Source: Himantopus leucocephalus (taxonomy: Eukaryota; Chordata; Aves; Charadriiformes; Recurvirostridae). Taken from it: DNA of 64,000 bases. Positions 53,691-64,000 of this stretch are shown piece by piece. How positions within the stretch are numbered: position 1 is the stretch's first letter; every line of letters starts with the position of its first letter. A program made the position numbers and the translations under genes. The stretch is from assembly GCA_003993805.1 (NCBI GenBank), contig RSEF01000001.1:77408664-77472663 (forward strand), given 5' to 3'. The notes beneath the pieces were generated by a model, which worked only from the letters and a program-made list of their open reading frames with translations, searched no databases and was not told where the DNA came from.

Positions 53691-56600
53691 TACTTTTTCT
53701 TTACTATGGTATAAAGCTACAGACTTTTTTTTTTTTTACACTATTGGAATAGTGGAGCACCATGCAGATCTGGAATTCAAGTTAGAAAAAGTAAATCTGG
53801 GCATCAGACACTTGCACAAAAGAGAGCCTCTAGCTGTGTGTCCAGTACACAATGAAGAAGCCTTCCTGTACCTTTACACAGTGAACAGTAAGGGAGTTTG
53901 TTTGTTTGTTTTTTAAATTCTTTATCCTTTAAAAGTTTGTCAAGACAGCCACAGAGAAGCTAACTAGTTTTGATTTGCTGATATTAATGGCCATGTGGGC
54001 TTTCAGACAGGTGGAACGTGCAGTGTACCCCACAGTTTTCCTTCCCTTTTTGTCCAGATGGGGTAAGTATTGGAACACAGAGTGGCTGTCTTCTGGCCCA
54101 TGTGCTAGGTCGTGCTCACCTGAAAACCATTTGAAACAGCTGCAGGATGCATTTAGACTTAAGCATACCAAAGCACCCAGTATAGATGTAATTTGATGTT
54201 CTTAGGATCAGGACTTCACTTGTCTGTTATTGCCGATAAGTGCAGATGAACAAGAGTGCAGAATTTGGGAAGTAATGCAGTTTTAAAGCAGTAAAACAGA
54301 TCTACGGTCTCCCTTTCTAAGTGTATTTTATTAGTAGGGTTTTTTTAAGTGAAGGCCTTTTAAAGAAAAATAAGATACTTAAAAGACTGCTCTCTATATA
54401 TGTATTGCTAAGTGTTCTTGGAGTTTTACCAGTGAAGGTAATCTTTTACTGGCTCAGCCACATTTGAAAATGCAAGCAAGAGCCCTGCTGGCATAACAAA
54501 GTAAATGGTGCAACTGATGTTTGATGTTCACCGTTGACAGTGACATCACCTAGAGCATATCGAACTCATTGAAGAGAGTGGAAATGGAGCTATTTGTGTT
54601 GCCACGGGTTGCTTCAGCATAGGACTCCATCCTTTCTCACCAAAAGATTTTGAAATCACTATGCAAGAGTTAAAAGTTTCTTGCTGTCATGTCTGGAAGT
54701 CCTTTATATATGAACTTTCTAGTTTCAGAAAAATTTTGCCTGAGAAAGGCACTCAGAATTGATATTCTTTCTCCCTGTCTTCAACTTTTTTTCACTTTAG
54801 AAACAGTGACATAAAAGCAAAGAGATTCTACTGAAGTATAAAGGTAATAGCCCCTGGCTCCCAAATGCTGTCTCTCAGAGAGCTTTCAGGTGGTTTTTGA
54901 AGCTCTTTCTCACTATAGTTTTGAAATAAACAATCAAGACAAACACAACCTCAGCTCCTTTTCCTGCTGTCATGTCTGTATGCATTAAACTCTTTTTGTA
55001 AATCCCGCTATAATCACATTCACAACAGGGCAGAGGGGAAAACGGCACAGAAAAACTTAAAGCACAATACTCCTGGAAGAAGGAATAATTAAGTGCAGTA
55101 CTGAGTAGACCAACCAAACATGCTGTTTCTTTCTGATATATTCAAATTAGGATAGCAATAAAAAAGGTAGCTCAGAAGTTTTGATGCTGTGCTATACTCT
55201 GAAGACAAAAGTAACTACCGTAGTTTTTTTAGCCCATTGCTGGAAGCGGATTTCTGAAGTGATTATGAAGGGTGAACACTGAAGCACAAACACCTTGTGA
55301 GTCATGCAGGGACAGTCTTGTTGCTTTCCTTTCTGCCTATCTGACTACACCGCTTTGAGAATGGTGCACCAGTGGATGTTGGAAGATGCCTGATCCTGGC
55401 ATTCTGTCCAGCCAGGAGGCAGAGAGGGACGACGGATGCTGTGGCTATTGGTCTGAACAGCTCTGATGCTCTCACTGACAGCTGGCTCCAGATCAATCAA
55501 TGGTATTTTCAGAGGGCATGCGCTGTAAAGTAGAGGGTATTATGAATACCTCTCAAAGCAAAACTAAAATGCAGTAAAGTATTCAAGAATACACCAGTTT
55601 TCCATCAGGATGCCCGTTGGAGCAGGTGCTTTAGGTTAATGAAGTTTTCATACAGATCTACTTTGCTTATGGATACAGGAAAAAACTCCAGTTCTGATTA
55701 GTATGCTTGAAAGGAATCCTCGCCTACTTGCTTTGAATCAAAAAATACCTTAAAAAAAACCAAAACAAAACCAAACATAGACAGACTAACAGCATAATCC
55801 AGAGCAATATTAAACTGTACTCTATATTAAAAAACTGATCCCTCTACCTCCGTAAACCTGCCCACAGAAACACAGGCCTCTCTCATTGACTTAACCTGCC
55901 CATGGAGAATAAACAAGGGAAAACTAAATTTTAATGTGCTGTTCAGCCAGTTTGAAAAGCCAATCCTTTGTTTACATGCCTAAATGTGGATCTAGGCACC
56001 TAACTGTCAACTTCTATCGTTTTAAAACTTGAGTTTGATTTTTCCATAAAGAAGCAGTGCTGTAAATGCATGTTTTGGTTTGTTCTCCCCCTCCCCCCCC
56101 AATTGATATTATATGAGACAGGCAGGCTATTCCGGGTAGGAAGTTATTTTTAAACAGACATTACTCTTTTCCAGAAACAGCCTGTAAGTTTCTGTCTCCT
56201 TTTAATCGCTTTACAAAGTAAATTGAGTCCCTCTGGTTATTTAATTAATATCCACGTTTAGCCCTGTATGTTTGACATGACTTGAGCCATTTACTGCTAC
56301 ATTCATTTTTTAAGAGTGGCTAGGAACGTGTGTAATTCCTGCTGAACTCTGTAAAACATCCAGATTTTTTCCAGTGGGGGCCTCAGACAGTACAGAGGAA
56401 TACGTACTACAAGTGAGACAAGTGGAGAACAGAGCCATTACCACGGGGCTGGAGCCAAATGATCTGAGCAGGTCTGTCCCCTCATACACCCCTATGTTCA
56501 TATTCAGCAGCAAAATGGCATCGTATCTATATTATCTAATGTATTTTGCTACTTGACATAAATATCAAGGAAGCAGAAATTAAACCATGTGACCTTAAAA

Positions 56601-57077
56601 TTACAGGCATTGTGGTATCTAGTGATTTCATTTTTAATAGACACAACTTTTTCAATAGGCTTCGCACAGGTTTTTGGTTGGTATTTTTTGGTGGTGGTTT
56701 TTTTTTTTTTCCACAAGCGATTTCTAGCTTTTCAGGTGAGTTCCCTTCCCGAAGAAACTTTATTTTAAGAATGCTGTGAGCCTCGGAAAGTTTAACAATC
56801 TTTTGCTGACTGCCTTTTAAAAGTACCACGCTGCTTAATGAGGAGAAACCCGACAGCTTTAGTGCTTCCAACAGCTCCCTCTCGTGGCTTTTTGCTCACA
56901 CTTCATCCTCCTCGGTGAGCAGTGAAGCCTTTCAGCTTCTCCTCGGGTTGAAACATCAATGCTAATAAACCCAAGAACGCTGATCGCAAAGTACAGGCAA
57001 AACCCCTCCTTCTTTCCAATACTATAAAATTCTGCTATCGATTATGCTGAGCTTAACAAAATGACATTTCATAGGCT
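53691..57077. other. Region between RERGL and the candidate convergent gene
   Basis: AT-rich non-coding sequence. It includes repeat copy 1 (56195-56360) and, on the - strand, an AATAAA at 56759-56764 that would suit the candidate terminal exon ending at 57078. No coding exon was recognised. Confidence 0.55.
56195..56360 (+). repeat. Dispersed repeat, copy 1
   Basis: Shares ordered blocks with 57755-57925: TTTACAAAGT, AATTGAGTCCCT, TGGTTA, TTAAT, CATTTA-TGCTA and CCTGCTGAACT-TGAAAC/TAAAAC. Identity is moderate and the copies are in the same orientation about 1.56 kb apart. I do not recognise the family; the CTGCTGAACTTC piece is loosely CR1-like. Confidence 0.6.
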
Positions 57078-57423
57078 TCACTTGACAGCATCCTTACTAA
57101 TAAAACTGCAAACGTTGGTAAGGTTTTTCTCACGACTGACACTTCTGAGCTCAGCTGTTTCACTGAAATAAAGTTCAGCTATCTCATCTAAGATGCTGAA
57201 AGGTTTCCTGTTAACATACTGCCCATGCATATTAATATCCTCAAGAAGAGCTTGAAAGCTTCTATCATTTTCCCAGCTACACCTATCGGTCGGATAAGAA
57301 GTCTGACCTCCACCTTGTCTTTCTACAGCTTCCTGAAGGTATTCATCCCCAGAACATGACAGGGACACACGGCAGGAAGCTAAGGCAGAGTTAGGCAAGA
57401 GTGTTTCTTCTCTTATCTGTAAG
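57078..57423 (-). CDS. Candidate terminal coding exon, - strand
   Basis: About 114 open codons end in TGA. The preferred acceptor is ...GTACTACAG at 57424-57425 (phase 2); an alternative is TTACAG with right end 57416 (phase 0). The frame stays open rightwards to 57536. Residues are hydrophilic and not repetitive (CSWENDRSFQALLEDINM, FSILDEIAELYFSETAEL). The + strand is not open here, which argues that this is not a shadow frame. Homologue not recognised. Confidence 0.38.
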
Positions 57424-59642
57424 CTGTAGTACAGATACACTACTTCAATCTTTAAATGAGCAAGGTCGCTTACTGGAAAGGCTCCAAGGTTGGATTCACC
57501 TGGCCCAAGACGAAGGTCTGCTTCTAGATTCGCATCTCAGCTAGGTGCCTTTCTACTGCACAATTTACCTTATCAAGGTGATGCTTCAAATAACGTAGAT
57601 GAATCACTCTCCAAAAGGCATTAAACTCTCCACCAACTATAAAGGTAATTAGGGTTGGGAATCTCTAAAGTTAGGTGAGATGAATCATGTTCCAAATATG
57701 GCCTCTTGAGGCTCTTTGCTAGCTATTTTGCCCTTCATCTTCGGCCCTACAGAGCCCATCTGTCCTACTTTACAAAGTCAATTGAGTCCCTATGGTTAGA
57801 CAATTAACATTGAACTTGAGCTGACCATTGGGTCATTTAATGCTAAATTTATTTCATATGATTGATCAGGATGCTGGATTATACTTGATCCCTGCTGAAC
57901 TTCATGAAACACCCTGAAATCCAGCTGTCACACGTTAAATTAATGGATGAGCTGGAAATGAAGCCGAGGATAAGTTAACTGAGTACTGCCACAGATTGCT
58001 TCTGAGCTAGCTCATTAAAAACTAACTAGCAGATCTTGATGCTTTACTGCAGTCTGCAGCACAGCTGTATTTTTAAATGCTTGCCTATGGTAACTCCAAA
58101 AGACTAAGGTGGAACAGAAAGTTCAATCAGGTCTCCTGACTCCCAAGCTAGTGATTCAACTAATCGGCTGTTTTCTGACTTGGAAAATATGTTGAAACAA
58201 TTTGTGTGTGAGCAAAGATACTAGCTCACTTTGTGACTTATTCTGCTAGCAATTACCAGCCATATGGAATGAACCAAGCTCATTATTTGCAAATGGACAG
58301 CATAAAATCCCTGCATCACTTATGCCTTGATTTGCCGTTGAATGTCCTCCTCTTTGCAACTGGAGGACTTTGCACCTAATGGCTCTAACCTTAAGATATT
58401 TCATTACACAGGAAGGTGAGCTATTTCCTTTAGACCGCTGATGTGAGGCCACAGTCACACCAGTTCCTCATCACATTTCCAGCTATTACAGTACTACAGT
58501 ATCCTAAGAACGGTATGAGAAGCCCAGGAGTGTGCATGTTGCTGATGGACCAGATGGCTGCTACTATAGAATATATGCAGCAGCTGAACTGTAAATGTCT
58601 TTCCCTCACTGGGAACGCTAGTCTGGGTCTCTGTGTTATATTCTGAGCGTTTTTTTCATGAATCTTAACGGACCACAATGCATCTTGAAACTTTACTTCC
58701 TCTTTCAAATATGGCTGGTGTTTACCAACAGGTTCAAAATTTGTTGGTGGGAGAACGTACTGACAGGACAGTTCAGGAAAGGTTCAGTGGGTATCTAGGC
58801 TGGAATCTGGGCTGAAATATTATTTTATACTTTTTTCCCCCCTTATACAGTGAAATGGGTAAAATATAACAAAAATAGCTTCATAGTTTCTTGCACATGA
58901 GATATCACCAGGGTACATCTTTTACTTTGCGACAAGATGGCTGCATGCAAAAAACCTAATTTAAACACAATCCTCATCTACAGTAATGGATTATTAGAAA
59001 CGTGTCTTGCTGGCATACAGCTAAGCCTCATTCTTCAAATTCTCTGTGTGAGAATGCCCTCTGAGTGAGCTCTCCTACTTACTAACGACGAGTCACATAG
59101 GTAAAGCTACTTGTGTATAAGGGTTCTTATGATTGCTGGGCTGATCTAAATGGATGCACAATTATATGATTAAGTACAACAACCTTTTTTACTAACTACA
59201 TATAATTTTGGCTGTCACTCAGAATTCAATTGCATTAGATGATTCAATAAATGACTGAGGTAGTCTGGGATCTATCCTATACAGACCTTAGGGAATACTG
59301 CAAATACTAAACTAAATCATAGACTCATAGAATCATCTAGGTTGGAAGGGACCTTTAAGATCATCGAGTCCAACCATCAACCTAACACTGCCAAAAACAC
59401 CACTAAACCATGTCCCTAAGCACCACGTCTACCTGTCTTTTAAATACCTCTAGAGATGGTGATTCCACCCAAATGGAAAAGCTTGTCAAAGGAACTAATC
59501 TATACTTATCTTTTACAGTGTTTGAAATCTCCTTGTGTTTCCTCGCATTGCATTTTTGATCATTAATACAGATTAACAAACAAACCCTATTGGGCATGTA
59601 GGTGTTTCTCTCTCTAAGTGTCCAGGGTGCATCCATTTTAGC
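57078..59642 (-). CDS. Candidate unrecognised multi-exon gene, convergent with RERGL
   Basis: Proposed exons in transcript order are 59586-59642 (ATG at 59636), 58610-58759, 58390-58437, 58048-58103 and 57078-57423, with a TGA stop at the left end. All have AG/GT borders and compatible phases, giving a hypothetical 216-residue protein. Best supported are 58610-58759 (exactly 50 intact codons, acceptor ...CTGTCCTGTCAG, donor GTGAGG) and the terminal exon, which stays open for 346 nt. Their residues look coding-like, for example TNFEPVGKHQPYLKEEVKF and NRKPFSILDEIAELYF. The first exon has a weak donor (GTTTGT), and the 48- and 56-nt exons are speculative. An AATAAA on the - strand at 56759-56764 could end the transcript. 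I do not recognise the family and see no signal peptide, membrane segment or catalytic motif. It could be an avian gene or a chance assembly. Confidence 0.33.
57755..57925 (+). repeat. Dispersed repeat, copy 2
   Basis: Partner of the segment at 56195-56360, starting at TTTACAAAGTCAATTGAGTC and ending near CCCTGCTGAACTTCATGAAA. It falls in the last intron of the candidate - strand gene. The pair is either an old local duplication or two members of an ancient repeat family. Confidence 0.6.
58610..58759 (-). CDS. Best-supported exon of the candidate - strand gene
   Basis: The segment is 150 nt, phase 0 at both ends, with a pyrimidine-rich acceptor (TTTCCTGAACTGTCCTGTCAG region) and a GTGAGG donor. 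The 50 codons contain no stop and encode a hydrophilic, mixed-charge stretch with YVLPPTNFEPVGKHQPYL near its start and KFQDALWSVKIHEKN in the middle. An upstream in-frame TGA lies just outside the acceptor, which is expected for a true exon rather than a long random frame. Family unknown. Confidence 0.4.
59318..59470 (-). mobile_element. CR1 LINE, short 3' fragment
   Basis: The antisense CR1 terminus is very well preserved: ATAGAATCATCTAGGTTGGA, GGGACCTTTAAGATCATCGA, CTAACACTGCCAAAAACACC and AAACCATGTCCCTAAGCACC. It stops abruptly at about 59470, the usual 5' truncation. It is one of the better preserved CR1 pieces in the window and lies in what would be an intron of the candidate - strand gene. 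Confidence 0.92.
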
Positions 59643-62276
59643 CTATATTAAAAAAAAGGCCAATATATACAAGGTTGTCTGTCCTGAATGATCCAGTCTG
59701 GCTTCACAGAATTAGTTAAAGTAACTGTTTCCCATCTAGCCATTAAACAGCACCTCCAAAGAGTTTTTCTCTGTAATGCTCCTGCAACTCTCCTAGGAGC
59801 CACACCAGCTGTGCTCAGCTTAGCAAGTTCCTCTTTCTCCTTTCTGTTGTTTCCTTCTTAGTCCATCTTCAACCTCTGGATCTTGTTGTGATGACTTCAG
59901 CAGCAGAGGGTATGTACACTCCGATTACTAATACGTAGAACTGGTGTAGTACAGCTTATTATCATGCTTTGATCTATTTTTAACATAATGCACTGACACA
60001 TGTCTGGGGAAGCAGAGGAGTGGGAGAAACATTTCCCTCTCCTCTTCCCTTATGCACACACAAATGCACATGTGATAAATCTGCTCTGTTTTTGGAAACC
60101 TCTGCTAACATATTCAAATACAGGTATACCCAAACGGAGGTCAAAGTAGGGCAATATATACAACACTTTAAATATGTATGCTAGCACTTCTCAGGCACAA
60201 GTCACAGGACGAATAGATAACACAGAACAGAACTCCTGCATTTCCACTTTGGCCACAGAGCACATACGCCTGCATGAAGAATGGGAGAGAGAAACGCTGG
60301 TCTAAGAGAAGTTCTGAGATTTTCATAAGAGGACATCATAGCCAGCAACACTCTCCCCTGCTATTAACCAGTATTTTTTTTCTCCCTATTACCCCAAGTG
60401 AAAGAATTGGTTTTGCACCAAATCTGTTTAGTCACTGATTGCTTACTAGGAGAATCTTTGGGCCAAAGTTACCGTCCAAGTAACACAGACATATTCCACA
60501 TAGGCCCTGTTGAGAACCACGTGAAAATTGATCTAAGCTTAGTTTGAATGAGCAGGTTAGGAATTAGAAGCAATCCAGCACAATCTCAGCTTTACTCTTC
60601 ACAGCAGGTATGCACTCGAAGGACTGGGAAGGCGCGCTGATAAATAAAGCACTTGTCTCATTGGTTCCAACCTGCTTTTCTGAAATTGCCATTTCTCCAG
60701 ATCCACAAAGCTACCTTGTACCTTTGGAAGGAACCCGCGCAGAGCCTTTAGTCCAAACCCTCTTTTCCCCCAGTTACCTCCCTTCCTTTGCCCAGCTGAG
60801 TAGAAGAGATGTAAGCCTTTGGTTTTAATTTGACTAAACTTGGGGTCAAATCCTGCTTGCTGTTATTCTGGAAGAAACCCAAGATGACTCCAGATTTACA
60901 GTGGTACAAGTAAGAACTAAATTATGCCCTGAAAATTCATTTAAAAATCTTTCAGACACCTAAACAGATGGATAAATCAAGCACAGATTCTCAGGTCAAC
61001 CTCTACCAGAAGGAATCTCTCATCTGACTTACGGCAGAAGTAAGATGCTATGATAGCAGCTAACAATAGAAAGGGAGCTACAGTAAGGGAGGGGAATATT
61101 TTTCCTTACCAAACTCACTTGATTTAAAACAAGGCATGCAAAATTAATGATGGCTTTGAGTGATACCTGTACATTTTATAGGTTTATAAATTGGTTGTAG
61201 TAAAATCTTATACATCCTATATCACTAGGTATTGTTTCAGCCTATTACAGGAGATATCTATCTAGAGTTGACTGAATTGTATTAATCTGATCCTAGTTTA
61301 ATGATGCCTTAACATTTTTATGGGAGAATTTAATGTTTGCAATATCCATGTTCCTTATTTGAAAGTGTGACTTATAGGTTCTCATCTTCCTTAAATTATG
61401 AAATCCTTCAGCTAATAAAGGAAAATGATTATGGTTTGCAAAAAAGGCAAAGTCATTTAACAATCCATATAACTGTCTATTGTAGGTCTTTGCATAATAA
61501 TTGTAATTTAGCTATTAGGAGTTCTAAAGGCAGTTATCAGTCATATGCCGCAATTCTGAGGAATAAGGGAAAACTCAAATTATTTAAGGGCTTTGTACTT
61601 TCCAAAGAGTGAAAAAAAATACAGCAGAAATCAATAATACTTTTAGCAATGAAAAAAAATGTTATACTGAAATAACCAGTTGTTGATGGCAATTTTTCTA
61701 ACTATCCAATATTGAAATTTTCAGCTTTCTCCCATTTCACTGTCACAAAATGATCTTCATTTTATACAGATACTTCTGTAAGCGGGGAAAGCCAAGTTGG
61801 GAATTGAACTCGCAATACTTGTTGCACAAGATTTTCCATTTTCACCCTAGGTACAGGAAAAGAGATGATCAAAGATATCAGATGGACTGTAAGCCTGGAG
61901 AATATTTCTTTTTCAATTTGAAATTACTATCTAAAGTTGACTTCATATCTAGTTTATATCTTAACTATTTCCTTCCCTGATGAGGAAACTGCACACTTGA
62001 AAGCAGCTTAGCTAACTGCATGTGCTTTCATATTTCTTGTGCTATGGTCAAGCCTCTGCAGTTTTAAGATTCTCTTTTAAGATCCCAATCCTCCTTCCTG
62101 CAGCTCCCAGCTGTGCTCAGTAAGAGCTGTACCAGGGAGGTGGACACCTGGCTAAGGTGGCCACCCTCACCTCAGTCTCTATGAAGATTATGTAGCAAGT
62201 CTCCCTAGAAGCCATTTCTTGACACATAAAGGATAAGAACATGACTAGGAACAGGCAGTACATATTTACCAAGAAA
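59643..62276. other. Non-coding region with weak exon-like signals
   Basis: Unique sequence with no recognised family. The 60601-60840 patch is open on both strands, has several CpGs and possible splice sites on each strand; the evidence is too weak for a gene call. Confidence 0.5.
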
Positions 62277-63465
62277 AAAAATTGTTCCTGACCAACTTGA
62301 TCACTTTCTATGATGCAATTAGTGTATGTGTATGCGGGCAGAGCAATGGATGTAATTTACCTTGAATTTCACAAGGTTTTGACTGCATCAAAAGCACATT
62401 GGAGAGATGGACTAGGCAGGAGGACTATGGAAAACTGGCTGGGTGGTCCGGCTCAAAGGATAGTGTTCAGTGGTTCAAAGTTTAACTGGGCCTGGTTTCT
62501 ACAGGCATTTGTCAGGGGCTGATACTGGAACTGACATGATGTGACATCTTCATTGACAACAGGAAAGAACCCACCCTTGGCAAGTTTGTGAATGACACTG
62601 AGTGGGGGGCGATGGCTGAGACACTGCGAGGCTGCCATTCAGAGAGACCCCCTGGAAAGAGACAGAGACAACCTGGAGGACTGGGCTAACAAGGAGCCTC
62701 ATGAAGCTCAGTAAAAGTGAAGTCGTACATCTGGATGCAATAGCTCCGTACAACAGTATGGGCTGAGGACCGACCAGGTGAGAGGGCAAGTCTGCAGAAA
62801 AGGAGGTGGTGGTCCTAGTGGACAAGTTGGACTTGAGTCAGCAGTGTGCTCTTGTCACTATGAAGGCCAACTGCATCGTGAACTGTGTTAGTAAGAACAC
62901 AAGTCAGCAGATTAAAGAGAGAGCAGGTTGCCCTCTACCTGGGACTTGTGTGGCTGCTTCTAGAAGACTGTGCAATTTCTGGCCTTCCAGTGCAAGAGAA
63001 ACAGGCTGGAGTTAGTTCAACACAGGGCTATAAAGATGGTTAAGGGGATAGAGCACATGATGTGCAAGCAGAAGCTGAGGGAAACGGGTTTATTTAGCCT
63101 GGAGAAGAGAAGGTTAAGGTGGGATTTAATTGCCCATTTCACCTACTTTCTAGGGGGCTATACAGAAGACAAAACCAGCCTTTTCTCAGAGGTGCACAGC
63201 AAAACAACTTGGGTTAACAGATACAAGTGGCAGTAAGGGAAATTCCAACTGGATATAAGGAAATAAATTAACAATGAGAGTGGTTAAGAATTGAAAGAAG
63301 TTTCCCAGGAAGGCTGTGGAACCTCTGTCCTTGGAGATGTTCAAAATGTGACTGTAAAATGCTCTGAGAAACTTGATTTACCTCTAACCTTAGCCTTGAT
63401 TGGAGTAGGGATTGGACTAGATGACTTCCAGCTCTCCTGTCCAACCATATTATTCTGTTACATGC
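62277..63465 (+). mobile_element. CR1 LINE, about 1.2 kb of ORF2 and 3' end
   Basis: The longest CR1 copy here. It begins near GTTCCTGACCAACTTGATCA and passes through reverse-transcriptase-derived segments (ATGTAATTTACCTTGAATTT, AACTGGCTGGGTGGTCC, TGATACTGGAACTGACATGA, GCAAGTTTGTGAATGACACT). It then continues through GTTTATTTAGCCTGGAGAAG to the degenerate terminus near 63440-63463. Frameshifts and stops break it throughout, so it is an inactive relic. Confidence 0.88.
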
Positions 63466-64000
63466 CTCCATCCTTTGCTCACCTCTGAGAGCTGCAGTGG
63501 AGATAGCATAGCTTCTAAACTCCGAGCTAGTGGGAAATTTCTGCCTGTCTAAAAGAAAGCCAGTGAGCTAGAAAGATACTTTCTGTGGACCACCTGGTTG
63601 GACAATACTGACAATCACTGGTGAGTCCTTAAGAATATGCATAGAGACGTGACTGGTCATATGACAGCTAAAAACTTCTTCCTCTTCCTTGCACTATCCT
63701 GTTGCAAGGATATTTATAAAGAACTTCAGTGTACTCTTAATGAAAGCTAAGATGACCAGATGAAAATGATCTAAATGAGTATGTCTTAACAAGTACAAAA
63801 GTAAGAATAGCTAGAATATCAATTATTACACAATAGTCAAAAAACATTGCGATAGGATAACTCTGCCTTCGCTTCAGCTCTGACATTTGCCTTCCAAACA
63901 CAGTCTTGCCCCACTCCACTTACGTTTGGCATACAGCATGTTTTTTGTAGCAGACCCAGAGGTCAAGACACAAAATTGACAGGTGTGCCAAGTACACAGC
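63466..64000. other. Right edge, nothing recognised
   Basis: About 535 bases of ordinary non-coding sequence after the CR1 terminus. The 60-codon - strand frame at 63737-63919 has no supporting signal. Confidence 0.6.

Noticed and set aside
61030..61075. 27-nt candidate microexon on the - strand with strong acceptor and GTAAGT donor
   Set aside because: One frame has a stop and no adjoining exon of matching phase was found; splice-site pairs this close occur by chance.
61790..61850. B-box-like GAGTTCAATTCC on the - strand, possible tRNA
   Set aside because: No A box or cloverleaf could be built around it.

Overview
The window looks like nuclear DNA from a bird, most likely a neognath. Coding density is very low, CpG is depleted outside one GC-rich island, and the recognisable mobile elements are avian: seven fragments of CR1 LINEs and one solo LTR of an avian ERVL-like retrovirus. 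The assembly has one 100-N gap (44525-44624) and five isolated Ns beside homopolymers, which is typical of a polished long-read scaffold.

The one securely identified gene is RERGL (RERG/RAS-like) on the + strand. It has five coding exons between 44882 and 51826, all with GT/AG borders, and encodes 204 residues. Its promoter sits in a CpG island directly beside the 100-N gap. The protein is a Ras-like small GTPase. Its P-loop and NKxD motif are intact, but the residues matching Ras Gly12, Thr35 and Gly60 are changed, and there is no CAAX box.

Layout. 1-29 kb is intergenic or intronic DNA with a solo LTR (4.2-4.7 kb), an old CR1 relic (9.4-10.0 kb) and two CR1 tails (25.4-26.0 and 27.6-27.9 kb). 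At 29.2-29.6 kb a small CpG cluster precedes a possible first coding exon on the - strand; in the mammalian gene order PIK3C2G lies head-to-head with RERGL on this side, so that exon could be its 5' end, but I could not confirm this. 29.6-44.5 kb holds a pair of CR1 insertions (34.8-37.1 kb), a 46-bp tandem duplication (39.5 kb) and a CpG-retaining stretch with broken open frames (40.8-43.6 kb). 44.6-53.7 kb is RERGL. 56.7-59.6 kb holds the most interesting unexplained signal: a set of phase-compatible exon-like segments on the - strand, convergent with RERGL, which I cannot assign to any family. The right end carries two more CR1 fragments.

Most other open frames look like chance or shadow frames. 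Nothing suggests an operon, CRISPR array, rRNA or intact tRNA gene.
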